From contig JANTQA010000036.1 of NCBI GenBank assembly GCA_027625915.1, forward strand, positions 12,793,001 through 12,857,000: DNA of 64,000 nt, in the 5' to 3' direction. This stretch comes from Anaeramoeba flamelloides. Its lineage: Eukaryota > Metamonada > Anaeramoebidae. Each line of letters starts with the position of its first letter. Position 1 is the first letter of the stretch. Of this stretch, positions 19,810 to 33,489 are shown piece after piece. The translations under genes were made by a program, and so were the position numbers. The notes beneath the pieces are model-generated. The model made no database searches, was not told where the DNA came from, and saw only the letters and a program-made list of their open reading frames with translations.

Positions 19810-20329
19810 TTTAATTACTTTATATGACATGAATTTTACCAATAAGAAATTTACATTTTTATTTCATTTTCACAAATTTTTTTTTTTTTTTTTTTTTATT
19901 AAATGAAGAGAATAAATTCAAGATCTTTTTAAATCCACAAAAGTGAGAAAATATCATTATTGATCGAACGCACCTTTCTCGCTTCCTTGAAGTGATTTGT
20001 GAAAAAAAAATAAAATGTATTTGAATTTAAAATTATTAGGATTAAAGATGACAAGAAAGATCAAATTACAATTTTTTTTGTTATTTCAATCCAAGTTAAT
20101 TGAATTATTTTTTTTTTAGGATAAAGGAAAAAATAAATATAATTTTCTTTTTTTGTTCTTTATTTATTTATTTTTTTTTTAAAATTTAAAGACTAAAACT
20201 TTTAGACACATATCAAATTAAATTGAGAAATTAAAAATGAAACTTTTAACCAAAATATTGATTACACTAAAAAAATTCTATCTGAAATTATTTTAACTCT
20301 TTTAAAAACAAATATTTTAAAATAAAAAA

Positions 20330-20720
20330 AAAATTGATTTTTTTATGATTGGAGAACAGTAAATTACACTCTAGGTATCCTTATTACTTCAATTTTCTTA
20401 CAGAAATTTAATCTTAAAATTATATAATTCAAGATTATTCAAGGAAATAGAGTAATTATTTATGTTTAAAAAGCAAAATCAAATATTTGAAAGGAAAAAA
20501 TTGTTTAAAAAAAATTGAAAAAAGAAATTTAAAAAGGGGTTAACCAGAAGCAATTAGTCAAAAATCAAAAAAAAATAAGCAATGCTAGCTGAATTCGGAA
20601 AAAAAAATCACAGTATGTATATTTGTGGTTGATGTTGTTTTCTTTGATAATTAATGCTGAATGTTTATTTTGGGGTTCGTTATTTAATTGTTGTAATTTT
20701 TAATTTTTTTTAAAATCTTT
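20330..20720 (+). repeat. Dispersed repeat, partner at 37890-38280
   Basis: Matches the partner in the same orientation: GTAAATTACACTCTA.GT.TCC, TTATGTTTAAAAA, AACA.GAAGCAATT.GT, CAATGCTA, TTTGATAATT.ATG.TGAATGTT and TTGTTGTAATTT. Non-coding. Confidence 0.65.
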
Positions 20721-21566
20721 TAAACCCTTTATTATTTTTTAAATCTTTGAAATTTTGACCTTTACTTTTTCTAATTATATCATTATATTTAAAACCTTTT
20801 CTATATTCTTTGAATATTCCAAATAAAATGAAAAAAAAGATTCAATTGAAAAATTTTTTTTGAATGGCAATTGGGAGTAGTTTTTTTTCTTATTATTTTT
20901 CTTTCAAACTTTTTTATTTGTAATAATTTTACAAAATAATTATTAATATTTTTCAAGATTTTTTTTTTATTTAAATCAATCTTTAATCAAAATTATTAAT
21001 AGATCTTGAATTAGATTATTTGTATTTAATTTTAATTATTTATTATTATTATTATTCGAAAAGAAATAGAAGTTCTTTTAATAATAATAGATTTACTTTT
21101 CATTTTTTTAAAATAATTATATTTTTTCTTTTTAAAGTCGTTAAATATTAAAAGGGGTTATTAAAATTCTGTCTTTATTAATATATATTCATTCAATCTT
21201 CCTCTTTTTATAAAAATTAATAGTATAGACACAATAAATTAGCAAAAATCTCTATTTTATTTATTTATTTTGATAAATTTAAAAAAGAAGAATTACATTA
21301 TAATAATAAAACAATTGATTTTTTCTAAAAGTTTATTTCTCATTTCATTTTCTTTGTTTTTAGACTAATAAATATAGTAATTTCTTCATTTCTAAATTAC
21401 GGATCAAAAATAATTAGCACATGATGTATCTTTTGTGGGAGGAATTGATCAACTTCAGTTAAGAACTTTTGAAAGTCGATTACTGTTTATCTTTTGATAA
21501 AAATGAGTAAGAGATTATGTTTGTAAAAATAAATAATTTTCATATGATGTTACCTTAATTCTGGTA

Positions 21567-21761
21567 CAGTCATTTTCTAATTTAAGGCACAAAATTTCAA
21601 AAAAATTTAAGGCACAAAAAAATCTCAAATTAAGGTATAAAATTTGAAAAATTTTTTTACACAAATTATTTTACTAGAATCTGAATTTTTTGCCTTAATT
21701 TGAGGTTTTTATTGTGCCTTAATTTCAGTCTAAGTTTGTTCCTTAAAAGTAGAACTGATTG
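21567..21761. mobile_element. 195-bp TA-flanked MITE, copy 1
   Basis: TA on both sides; ends CAGTCATTTTCTAATTTAAG and (complement of right end) CAATCAGTTCTACTTTTAAG, with about 68 bp of inverted repeat containing AAGGCACAA twice and CTCAAATTAAGG. Exactly the same length as copy 2 at 51659-51853. TA duplication and a CAGT start suggest the Tc1/mariner superfamily. Confidence 0.82.
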
Positions 21762-24028
21762 TAATCTTACTCCTGGTATTTGAAAGATAAAGATCTTGAT
21801 CAAAATTTAGATTGTGAGTGATATACTCTTATATATAAATATAAACAAATATATAAACCACATTTCATAATAAATGTCCCGGCTTACATTTGAATTTTGG
21901 ATTTCTTTTGTATTGTTTTGAAGTTTTTCCTATCACAATGAAAAGTTTGCAAATAAATCATTTTATCTCTTTTTTATTTTTTCGACAGTGTTTTATTAAA
22001 ATGGAAAATGAAAATGAAAAAAGGGAAAGAAGTAACAGATGAATTAATGAAAAAATCGGTTTCAAATATGAAAAAGAGATTATATTTATTTATCCAAACG
22101 AATGAAGAATCAATAAATGAGTTATTTTTATTTTTTTAAATTTTCTATTTTTTATATAATGCTTCTTTCAAAATAAATGGACCCTTTTATTTTTCTTTTA
22201 TTTTTAGACAAAAAATAAATATCTCTTGATGATAGCATTGAACATTAAACTCGAAAATTTTCTATGATAATAGATAACTTCAATTATTTAAAATAGTTTT
22301 ATTGAAATTTGATTTTTAATCGGCCAATGATTTTGAAAGATAGTTTATATATATAATTAAAATCAATAAAAAATATTAATATAAATTTTTTTATTTTTCA
22401 AATTATCATAATTTTTTCTTCTTCTTCTCCTTTGAGAGCCCATATCGGGACAAAAAAATTTTCGTTTTCCAGGAAAATTTCACATCATATAAAATTTTTT
22501 TTCATTGATTTCTAAGCAAACTTTTTTTTATCTATATGAAGACAAATGTGAAAAGATCATTTTTTAATATATATATATATATATATATATTTAGTAATCT
22601 TTTTTGGGGTCATTTTACCTTTTCAAATTTTCCTTTTCAACTTTTGATTTGTTTTTTTTTTATTTATGTGTGTTTTAATAAAATATATTACTTCCCATTC
22701 ATTATTTTTGATAAAAATTTTCCGATTTTTGGTTTTGAGTACTCCTAATTCAATCCATTATATCTTCATTTAATATATTTGAAAAATGGTCTATTTTGAT
22801 AAGTATTTCATTTTTTCTGCTTAAATATATTATTTTTATAAGGAATTCCCTTATAATTATTTAATAAATTCCAAACGGTTTTATTTTCTTTTTTTATTTT
22901 ATTTTATTTTATTTTTGGATCAAATTCCCTTTTTTATTCTTTTTAATTTTTTCTTATTCATTCTTTAATATCTTTAAGGAACTATTTATGGTTTCATTTA
23001 TTTTAATGAAAAAATTCATAATACCTTTATTTCAAGATAAATTCAATCTCAGAAAAGTAAATGAAAAAAGAAAAAAGATAGTATTTATGTTTGGAAAAAT
23101 GTTTAAAAAAAAAGGATTTATTGTTAAATTATTTGAAAAAAATCTTCCAAAAAAATATATACCAACAATTAAATCGCTTCAGTTATCTAAAAAAGGATTC
23201 AAATTCAATTTATAATAACCAATTCAAGACTTTTTTCAAATATAATCCTTTCAAAATTACAATAATAATGTTTAAAATTCTATATAATTATAATAAACCT
23301 ACTTTACAGCAATATTCTAATTATTTTGCTACAGTTTTTATTAATCTCTATTTTAAAAATTGAGATTTTCTTTTGAAAACGGTTATACAGCAACTCGTCT
23401 CAGAAGTAAATTTTGAATTAGAAAAGGAATTTTCAACAAAAAAGAACATTTTTAAAGTCAAATACCCATTCATTTAATTTTTTAAAGTAGATCAAGTGTT
23501 TTAAGTAATTATTTTTTGAAAAAATATATTGTTTTTCAAAATAATGGATTGTGTTACCAAAAACATATTTTCCCTTTCTCTTAAGTGTTGATTTTCTTGA
23601 ACGAATAAAACCAAAAATAAAAAGAGAACACACACTAACTTCACGTTTTAGCAAATATTTTTATTGTTAAAGATTTGAAAAAGAGAAAGTTGATTAGAAA
23701 TTGACAAAAAGAAAACATTCAACATTTTTATTCGCTTTAATAATTTGCTTAAATATAAAGGCTCTGAAAAAGGTTTTCTGAAAAGGAATTTCAGTTAGTC
23801 AGGTGTTTTTCTTAGACTTCTTCTCACAATGAAATTTGAATTTATAGAAAATTGTAATTTCATTTTTGTTCTCGTCTTTCAAAAGAAAAAAACTTTTTGA
23901 ATTTCCATTCCACAAATAAGAGTCATCGAAGAAACACCACAATTTCTTCTACAAGGATTTTTTGGTTTATTCAAAAAAACAAATAAACAAAAAAACAAAT
24001 AAACAAACAAAAACAATCAATAATTAAT

Positions 24029-27000
24029 ATGACCACACCGTATGGAAGCTTTCGAAGGGTCGTCAAGTCAAACAAATTCATTCGGAAGGTTGTTGTTGTG
24101 AATGATAGCCAACCATCAAGGCTGAAAATTAAAAGAAGGACTGCAAGTGCGCGCAATTTCAAAATCACAACGATTGAAAGCTTGAATTCAGGGCAAATGA
24201 AAAGTGAGAAGCAAAGGTGGAGAAGAAATGTAAAAAGCCCGAAAAAGAAAAAAGGGAAAAGGTCCTTATCTCAAGATCTGACCAAACACAGAACAGAGTA
24301 TCCAATCTTCAACTTCACAAAATTTTCGAACAAATCGCCAAAACATAAGAAACGAAACCCCAAGAAGAATTCGAATCATAAGAAGGGAAAAGGATCTCAA
24401 AAATTGAAAGACTTGCAGTTAATTTCTTCTGCTACTGAAGTTGACTTTCTTTCTGATGATCACACAGTATCCTTAACGTCTTCAAGTCTTAACAAAGATA
24501 CCGAAAATCTTTCCTTCTTTTCGAGTGATTCTGAAGAAAGTAGCGAATTCTCGATTGTCTATTCACCAACAATTGTCAAACGATCTTCAAAGAAAAGTGA
24601 TTTGCATTTTGATTCTTTACCTAGCACAAATTCGAAATTTTCAAAGATAAACGTTCAAAACAATCGGCCTTCTAATAAAAAAAGAAACACAAAAAAGAAT
24701 TTGGGCAAAACATTATCTTTAAATTTTGATTATTCCCCAAAAAATCTTGATCAAAACAAAAATAAGAATAATAATAAGAATAATAATAAGAATAATAATA
24801 AGAAGAAGGCCAGCAAAGTTATCAGTAGCAACAGTGTTGTAAAACCAAAAACATTTTCAATGGATGATCCAAAAAATAAAAAGAACAATTATCAAACAAA
24901 TAATAGAAATTATAATAATAATCATGGACAAAATAAACCAAAATCCCGATCCTCGGATTTTGGTGAACCATCTTCAAAAAACAATGAATCACCAAAATCC
25001 TTATCAATGAGTTTTGGTGGATCATCTCCAAAAAGAAACAAAAAAAAGAGTGATAATTCAAATATTCCAAATTCTCCATTAAAAAAAACAAAAAATAAAG
25101 AATACATTCCATTAAACGGTAACCAGGATAAACCCAAAACTCTTTCAATGAATTTTAGTGAATCGTCCCCAAATAAAAATAAAGAGAGCAATAAAGAATA
25201 TACCCCAATAAAGAAAAAACAAAAAAAACCAAAAACATTATCAATGAGTTTTGGTGAATCGTTCCCAAATAAAAATAAAGAAATGAATAAAGAATATACC
25301 CCAATAAAAAAAAAACAAAAAAAACCAAAAATATTATCAATGAATTTTGGTGGATCACCTCCTACACTAAAGAAATCAAAATCCCTTTCTATGAATTTTG
25401 GTGAGTCCTCTCCCCCAAATAAAAATAAAGAAATGAATAAAGAATATAGCCCAATAAAAAAAAAACAAGAAAAGCCAAAAACATTATCAATGAATTTTGG
25501 TGAATCATCCCCAAATAAAAATAATGAAAAGACTGATCGAGAATATAGCAAAATAAATAAAAAACAGGAAAGGCCCAAAACATTATCAATGGATTTTGGT
25601 GGATCACCTCCTACACTAAAGAAATCAAAATCCCTTTCAATGAATTTTGGTGGATCGCCTCCAAAAAGCAATAAAGAATGTATCCCAATACAGGGTAACC
25701 AAGAAAAACCAAAAACATTATCCATGAATTTTGGTGAATCATCCCCAAATAAAAATAAAGAAAGAAACAAAGAATATAGCCCAATAGTGAAAAAAAAGGA
25801 AAAGCCAAAAACATTATCAATGAATTTTGGTGAATCATCCCCAAATAAAAATAATGAAAAGACTGATCGAGAATATAGCAAAATAAATAAAAAACAGGAA
25901 AGGCCCAAAACATTATCAATGGATTTTGGTGGATCACCTCCTACACTAAAGAAATCAAAATCCCTTTCAATGAATTTTGGTGGATCGCCTCCAAAAAGCA
26001 ATAAAGAATGTATCCCAATACAGGGTAACCAAGAAAAACCAAAAACATTATCAATGAATTTTGGTGAATCATCCCCAAATAAAAATAATGAAAAGACTGA
26101 TCGAGAATATAGCAAAATAAAAAAAAAACAAGAAAGGCCCAAAACATTATCAATGGATTTTGGTGGATCACCCCCAAATAAAAAAAAAAAAGGCAATAAA
26201 GAATATATACCAACACAGGGTAACCAAGAAAAAAGTCCAAAAACTTTATCCATGAATTTTGGTGAATCACCCCCAAATAAAAATAAAGAAAGAAACAGAG
26301 AATATAGCTCAATAAAGAAAAAACAGGAAAAAACAAAAACATTATCAATGAATTTTGGTGGATCATCTTCAAAAAGCAATGAATCACCAAAATCCCTTTC
26401 AATGAATTTTGGTGGATCTCCATTAAAAAATAATAATTCAATAATGGAAAAAGTAAAAACAGGGAAAAGAGTGACTCAAAGAACACAACACCAAGGGAAA
26501 CGGAAAAAATCGGGAAGCGGGAAAGATACAAATAATGTTAAAGGAAAACAAAAAGGAAAATTCAAATTGAAAAAAAAGATCAGATCAACTACACAAAATA
26601 CAATATCAATATCCAAAAAAACGAAAAATTTCCATCAACACATTCAAATCAATGACTGGGAACCCATAGAAAAGCAAACACCCGTGCCAACCCTATTTTC
26701 ATCGTTTGAAGGGGAATTTGATTTCTTTAGTAGAATTGAATCAAAAAATTGGAAAATTGATAATGATTTAAAAAATTCTTTTTGCAAAATCCAAAAGAAC
26801 TTTTTAAGTAAAGAAATAACCTTCGATTTAGAAATTATATCTAGTTGGAATTGTAATTCACAACCAGGGTATTTAATATTAACCCACAAATCTTTTCAAA
26901 TTGTTACATTTTCTGAAAATGTAATTAATTTAAATGAACAAGAACTAAAAAAAATAAAAATATTTCGATGTAGAAATTTTGATAAATACAAGAACAATTT

Positions 27001-27451
27001 ATTTAAATTAAAATTAAATAAACATATAACCTTTTTAATCAAATTTTCCAATAAAGAACAAGGCTTCATTTTTTTTAAAACCTTAGAAATGATACAAAAA
27101 TATGAAAATTTCAAAAATGAAAATACATTAAATAATAAAATTTCAATTTATGGTAATATTATTGGGAAAAAAAGGGAAAGAGTTTGTCTGATATCTTATT
27201 TTTGGATGAATAAAAAAGTCAATTTTTCTGTAAAGATTTATAGAACACAAAAGCATCCTATTAGGGGAGAAATAATCATTGATCAGGATAAAATCCAAAT
27301 TTTTATCAAAAAAAAATTAATTTCTAGTGGGAAATGGAATCAATCAAAGATTAAAATTTTTAAAGAAAAACAAATTAATCCAAATTTTTTATATTTAGAA
27401 ATTTCTGATAAAGAGAAAAATAATTTAATTTATAACAACAATAACTATAAC

Positions 27452-27489
<38 letters not shown>

Positions 27490-27530
27490 GAATAATCTTT
27501 ATAATAACTATAATAATAATAATAATAATG

Positions 27531-27563
<33 letters not shown>

Positions 27564-29533
27564 TCAATTTAGAACAAGAAGATATAAAATCTGAATCTGA
27601 AATTGAATTAACATCTATACAATTAGATAAATTTAATAAAATAAATGATACAAATAAAAGTGAAAAATTATTTATGAACAACAAAGATTTATACAAAAAT
27701 AAAGATAAAGAAAAATTTCTACAAAAACATTTTTTAAAAAATTCTTTATTTAATAAATTATTAAATACTAATCATCAAAACAACAACAACAACTATAACA
27801 ACAACAATAATAATAATTTTAATAATTTTAATAAAAATAAAATTAATCAAAATTCATTATTAATTATCGAATGTAAAAATAAATTAAGAAGGGATTTAAT
27901 TTATGATTGTATTAGGGCATTCAGGTTTATGAACAAATTTTCAAAAAAAAATAAAACAGTATTTAAATTAGACAAAAATTCAGAATCAATAACTTTACCA
28001 AATAATTATAACAAAAATAATCAAAATAAATCCAAAAAAAAATTAAACAATGATTCGTTAAATTTTTTAACGTTTAACGAAACAAAAAATTTCAATAAAA
28101 AAATAAATAAATTCAATAATTATTTGGTAAATAGCAAACAATATCAAATTATTCAATCAAAGACCGAACAACCAAAATTTTCAGAATCAATTCATTTTTT
28201 GAAAAAACTATTTAAAAAGGATTCACAAAATATTGAAAGTGATTCAATTTTAATAAATCCATTGATAGGCAATTATTTTGAATTTGAACAAATGAACATT
28301 CAAAAGAAATTAATAATCCAGCAAATAGAAAAATTAATAAAATTGAAGAAAATTGAATTTAATATATATTTTTTATTACCAAAAAATAAAATAATTCCTG
28401 GAATGATCAAAATTAAAGGTTGGGAAATATTAATTAATGTTAATAATAACAATTTATTTAAAAGTGATATTAAAAATAATAAATCGATAAAAATAATACC
28501 GCATCCCATTGATTCAAATAAATTTTTATTTTGTATAAATAAGTATAAGGTTTTTTTATTACAAACAAGTACTATTTTAGAAAAAGATTTAATAATTAAT
28601 TTATTCAACAATTTCAAAATGAATAACAATTTAAATGACACTTTTAAAATCAGCCAAATTTCAATTCCGATTTCAAATAATAGTAGTAGTAGTAATAACA
28701 GTAACACCATTATTATTAATAATAATAATAATAATAATAATTTAAATAAAAGTATAATAACAAATGATAATAACAATAATTTTAATAACAACCCTATTAA
28801 TAACAACAATCATAACTTTAACAATATAAAAAACAACTTTAATTTAAATAAATTATTAAAAGAATTTTCTTTGCAAATTACTGAAACCACTTTGATTGAT
28901 TTTCTTTATATTAGAATATTTGATGATAATAATAATGTTTCATATAATAATGGTGGTAGCAGCAATAGTAATAACAACAAAATTTTGATTAATAATACTA
29001 CTGATATTGAAAATAATTTAAATTTGCAAAAAAACAATAATTTGAAATTAAAAGAAGAAAGAAAGGGAGAAGAAAACGGAGAAAATGGGGAAACCCCAAA
29101 AGAAAAACTTTCCGAAAATAAGAATCATCTTAATAATTTGAATGAAAATAATATTGGATGGGAAATCATTAATAATTTTTCTAGAATTTTTAAAGCCAAG
29201 GAAAACTTGAATTCAACTTATTTTATTAAATCATTAAATTATTTTGGAGAATTTGAAGGTATCATTATTATTAATCTAAATGAAACCTTTTTCGAAATTA
29301 AAACAAAAAATTGGGAAATAAGAAAAAAATATAATCCTTATTCTATAATTATTACCGAATCAAATATTAAAACTTTAATAAAATTGTATCTAGATCAAGA
29401 AAATTATTTAATATTATTATTTGAAAATTTTTTAATTAAAAAGGTATTTCAGTCTGATTTTAATTCAAAAAGAGAAAGACAGTTAGATTTCAATTATTTG
29501 AATAGTAAAAACAACAATAACGAACAGGATGAC

Positions 29534-29571
<38 letters not shown>

Positions 29572-32500
29572 CAACAACAACAATAATAATAATAAGGATG
29601 ATAATAATAATACTAATACTAATATTGATAATGACAACGGCAACAATAATAACAATAACGACGATAATATTAAGAAAAAGAACAATAACATAATCACCAA
29701 CAAGATTAAAAAACAAAAATATTTTAGAAATGGAAATGAATGGAAATATCTTGAAAAAACATTTGAATGTAATTTAATTACTTTTTTTAGTAATTATGAA
29801 TCAAATATTATATTAAAAGTAGATCATTTGGAAATACATTCCTTTCAACAAATTTATAAAATTAATTATCGCTCAAAAATTAATATTGAACTTAGTAAAA
29901 CAAAAGTAAATAGTATCAAAATTATTGGAGAATTTTTAAACATTAACGAAAAAATTAAAAAAAACAAAAAAAAAATCTCTAATTTTATTATTTATTTCAA
30001 TTCAATAGAAAAGAAAAATACATTTTTAAAAACTTTGAATCAATTTAGAGAAAAATTTATTTGTAATGAATTTTATCAAAACCCAGTGAAGCACTATGGT
30101 AAAGTAATAATTAATAAACAATATTTGGGTATATCTACACTTCTATTATCAAATAAAAAAATCACGATCATTACTAATCAAAAAGATATTATCATGGGAA
30201 TTAAGGTGGTTAGTCATTTCTTAAAATTCCACAAATTAGATTATCGAATAATTTATGTCAAAATTTTAGTAAACAAATGTAAAAAGCCTTTAAAGGTTTA
30301 TATTGCATTTAATAATAAAGAAACTTGTCGAAAGTTTATGAAAGATTTTAATAAAATCATTTATCAAGAAAAACCTTACAATAAAAATCAACTTAATATG
30401 AAATATGAATCAAATAATAACAAAACAATTAAAAAAAGTTTTCAAGTGATTTTTTTAAAAAAAAATATTTTACCAAATAAAACTAAACATAAAAACAACA
30501 AACAAATGAATTTCAATTTAATAAACAACAATCATGCTAATAATAGTCGTAGGGGCAGCGAGAATGAAAAAAAAATAAAAATTTATAGTAAAGGTATTAT
30601 TGATATATACGCAAATAAAATTAAAGTATATAACAACGAAAAGGTTAATCTATATAATTTAAAAGAAATTGAATTACTGCCAAATTTTGAATTAAAAAAT
30701 GTAATTGAAATTTTTTATAAAGAAAGGGTAATAGAAAAAATATATTTTATATCAAGAACTGAAAGAGGTGAATTGATGAGAATAATTAGACAAAATTTAA
30801 AAGATTTGGAAAAATTGAAAAAAGTTTTGATGAAAAGTAAATCAAATGAAAGTTATAGTGAAGAAATTGAACCGTTAAATTTTAAAGCAATTGACCAAGA
30901 AGAATATACCAATAATAAAAAAATAAGGAAAGAGAGAAACTTTAATAACAATATGAACATAAATAAAATAAAAGATAATAATAATAATAACAATAATAAT
31001 AATAACATAAACAGTAGCAGCAGTAATAATAATAATAATAACGAAGATTATGATACTTCGGATTCAATTAGTGAATCTCATTTTTTATTAAGTCAATTAA
31101 ATTTAAAATTAAATTATAACCATAATAATGGATTACAATTTTTAATTAGTGAAATTAGTAAAAGTTTTATTTTAATTGGAAAAATCATTATTGATTTTTC
31201 AAATGATGGCTACTGTTTAATATCTAGACACAATTCGAAAAAGACCTTTCAGATTAATTATTCTTTAAATAATATTAAAATTCAATTTAATTCAAATATT
31301 AAACGCTTTGTAAAAATTCAATTTTTTAACAATATTAATAATAAATTGTTAAAATCTTTTCATTTATTCTTTAATTCAATTCAGCACTTAAATGATTTTT
31401 TATTTAAATTTGAAAAAATTCAATTAAAAAACAGCAACGATAATAGCAATAGCAGCAACCACAGCCACAATCATAATATTAATTTTGAAAAGATCAAAAT
31501 TTGGAATTTTAACATTAAACTAGAAAAAAGTATTAATCAAAATACATTCCAAAAGCAACTTATAAATGAAAATCAAAATGAAAAAAATAAAAATTTATCA
31601 AATAATAAAAAATATGATCAATTTAATATTTTATTATCGTTAACTTTGAATGAAATGAAAATTAAAGATCAGGTTATTGGCCAAATCACTCATTTTAATT
31701 ATTTTAGAAATTTTGATTTACAAATCAATCAAGAGAAAGATAAAAAGAATTTAAAGATAATAAATTTTGTTTCAAGTCAACTAAATTTTAAAATCATTTT
31801 TAAAGATCAAAAAAATTGTAAAAATTGCTTTCAATTATTTCAAATTTTAAGAAAAAGAAGTATTACAAAACAATATTTAACTACAGAATTAACTTCCAAA
31901 TTCCAATTGAAATCTATGTTTCAGATCAAATTGTTATCAATAAAATTGAAAATATTATGTGGCGGATCAATTGAACTAAATAGATTAAATATTATTATTA
32001 ATTTACCGAAGGGTGAATTTCAAATACAGCCAAATAGACTCCAATTCTTCTATCATCCAACAAATAAAAAAATAATTTTTATTAAATTCAAAAAAGAATA
32101 TCTCATAATATTATTCCCAAATCAATTAGTTTGTAAAAAATTTAAAAAAATGGTTATAAATTTAATTAATATTTATAAAAATGGTCCTGGTAAATGGATA
32201 AATATTGATTATTTAAATTATACCCAAATTAAAAATAACATTTCTCAATCAAATCAATTACAAATCAATTCCTTTACTGAAAAGGATGATCGAAAAATAA
32301 TAGCTTTAGATAAATCCGGGTGGACTGAAATTATTAATCACGAACAAATAGTGAATATTAATGGTAACGGTAATGGTAACGATAATGGGGAAGTTGATAA
32401 TGGAGATAAAGAGAAGGAGAAGGAAAAGTATAAAAATAAATATAATAAAATGAAAAATAAAGACAAAATCTGTTTTTTTGTCAAATTGTTTGATCTGAAT

Positions 32501-33349
32501 TTTAATTTTAAAGAAAATGGTACAATTTTACTTAACCAAGACCGTTTTGTTTTATTTACTAAATTTAAAAAAATTGAATTCCATAAAAAGATTAAATTAT
32601 TTGCAAACAAAAAATTTAAAAATTTAATTTTAATCAAAACAAATATGAAAAATTCTTTTTTTCATAAGCAAAATAATGTTAATAATAATAATAATAGTAT
32701 TGTATATGACAATAATAATAATGATTGTGCCAATGTAGATGACGAAATTTTAATAATTTCATTTTTTGATAATAAAAAATTAAGCAAGTGCTTAAATGGA
32801 TTAAAAAAAATAAAAAATATTACCAAAATAATTACTTATGAATGGGACATTAAATTATTTAATAACAAATTAAATAAATATGATCAATCATCCTTTATTA
32901 CTTTAAACAAAAACGAAATGATTTTTAGTAATGAATTAGAAGAAATAATTGAATGTGACATCCCTCAAACAAGAATTAGAATATTAACAAATACCAATGA
33001 TTCCAAATTAGTAGTAAAAAAATTACAAATCCAAATTGAAAATAAACTTTACTTAATCAAATTTAATAAGCAATATTTAATGATAGAATTTTTACAAAGA
33101 TACAAATCCTTTAATGGAAAAATCCTAAATGAATCATTTATTCAGAAAATAATCCTTAATGATAATTTAATTAAAAAAATGTTACATAATATTACAGATA
33201 AGAATAATAAACTTAATAATACTGGTTATGGAAACGAAATTGATATGGCATCAACAAGTTGGGAAAAAATAAACCTGTTTTCAAATAATAAAAATAATAA
33301 ATTAAAAAATAGAAAGATTAAAAAAAAAAGAAAAAAAAAGAAAAAGTAA
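24029..33349 (+). CDS. Giant 3106-residue repeat protein with PH/GRAM-like repeats
   Basis: One uninterrupted frame from the ATG at 24029 to TAA. Residues 1-230 are basic and Ser-rich. Residues about 324-800 hold some 17-19 copies of a degenerate unit with core LSMNFGESSPNKNKE, linked by Lys/Gln/Pro spacers. From about residue 877 to 3030 there are roughly a dozen segments of 100-130 residues with the same pattern: a G-x-I strand, a strand like KIQIF or LEIHS, a strand with IKII, a strand such as FIIYF or LLIIE, then a helix ending FLKTLNQF or FIFFKTLEMI. This resembles PH/GRAM-type beta barrels with a C-terminal helix. Long Asn runs (for example 27430-27560 and 29530-29600) sit in the linkers. 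The end is an almost pure Lys/Arg tail (KIKKKRKKKKK). No named protein is recognised; PH-like folding is an inference from pattern only. The open length and matched repeats argue that it is a real gene. Confidence 0.8.
25000..26430 (+). repeat. In-frame LSMNF tandem repeat array
   Basis: Coding repeat inside the giant gene. Units alternate between SPNKNKE...KKKQEKPKT and SPPTLKKSKS forms. Positions 25471-25722 and 25801-26052 are identical by eye (252 bp, offset 330 bp), so the array has expanded recently by a multi-unit duplication that keeps the frame. Confidence 0.85.
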
Positions 33350-33455
33350 CCAATTCTCTTGATTTGGTATAGAAATCAAACATCTTGCAAACCAACTTAC
33401 TGATTTGTAATTTAAAAAAAATTAGGAGATAGAATGTTGGAAGGGTTAAATTTCT

Positions 33456-33489
<34 letters not shown>

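Larger units (their letters stand above)
19810..24028. other. 4.2-kb intergenic region, no gene recognised
   Basis: Very AT-rich. It holds a dispersed repeat (20330-20720), a 195-bp TA-flanked MITE (21567-21761) and an AT microsatellite (22568-22590). Overlapping open frames at 22988-23363 are Lys/Phe/Ile-rich without recognisable domains. The last 300 bp should contain the promoter of the giant gene. Confidence 0.5.

Noticed and set aside
22988-23363. Two overlapping Lys/Phe-rich frames as a possible gene
   Set aside because: No domain, no splice-linked partner and composition like random AT-rich sequence.
24922-26379. 485-codon open frame on the minus strand
   Set aside because: It is the antisense of the LSMNF coding repeat. 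Its Phe-rich repetitive translation (FGDDSPKFIDNVFG) follows from the sense repeat and codon use.
27508-29716. Poly-Leu and poly-Ile open frames on the minus strand
   Set aside because: They are antisense readings of AAT/AAC runs that encode poly-Asn in the giant protein.
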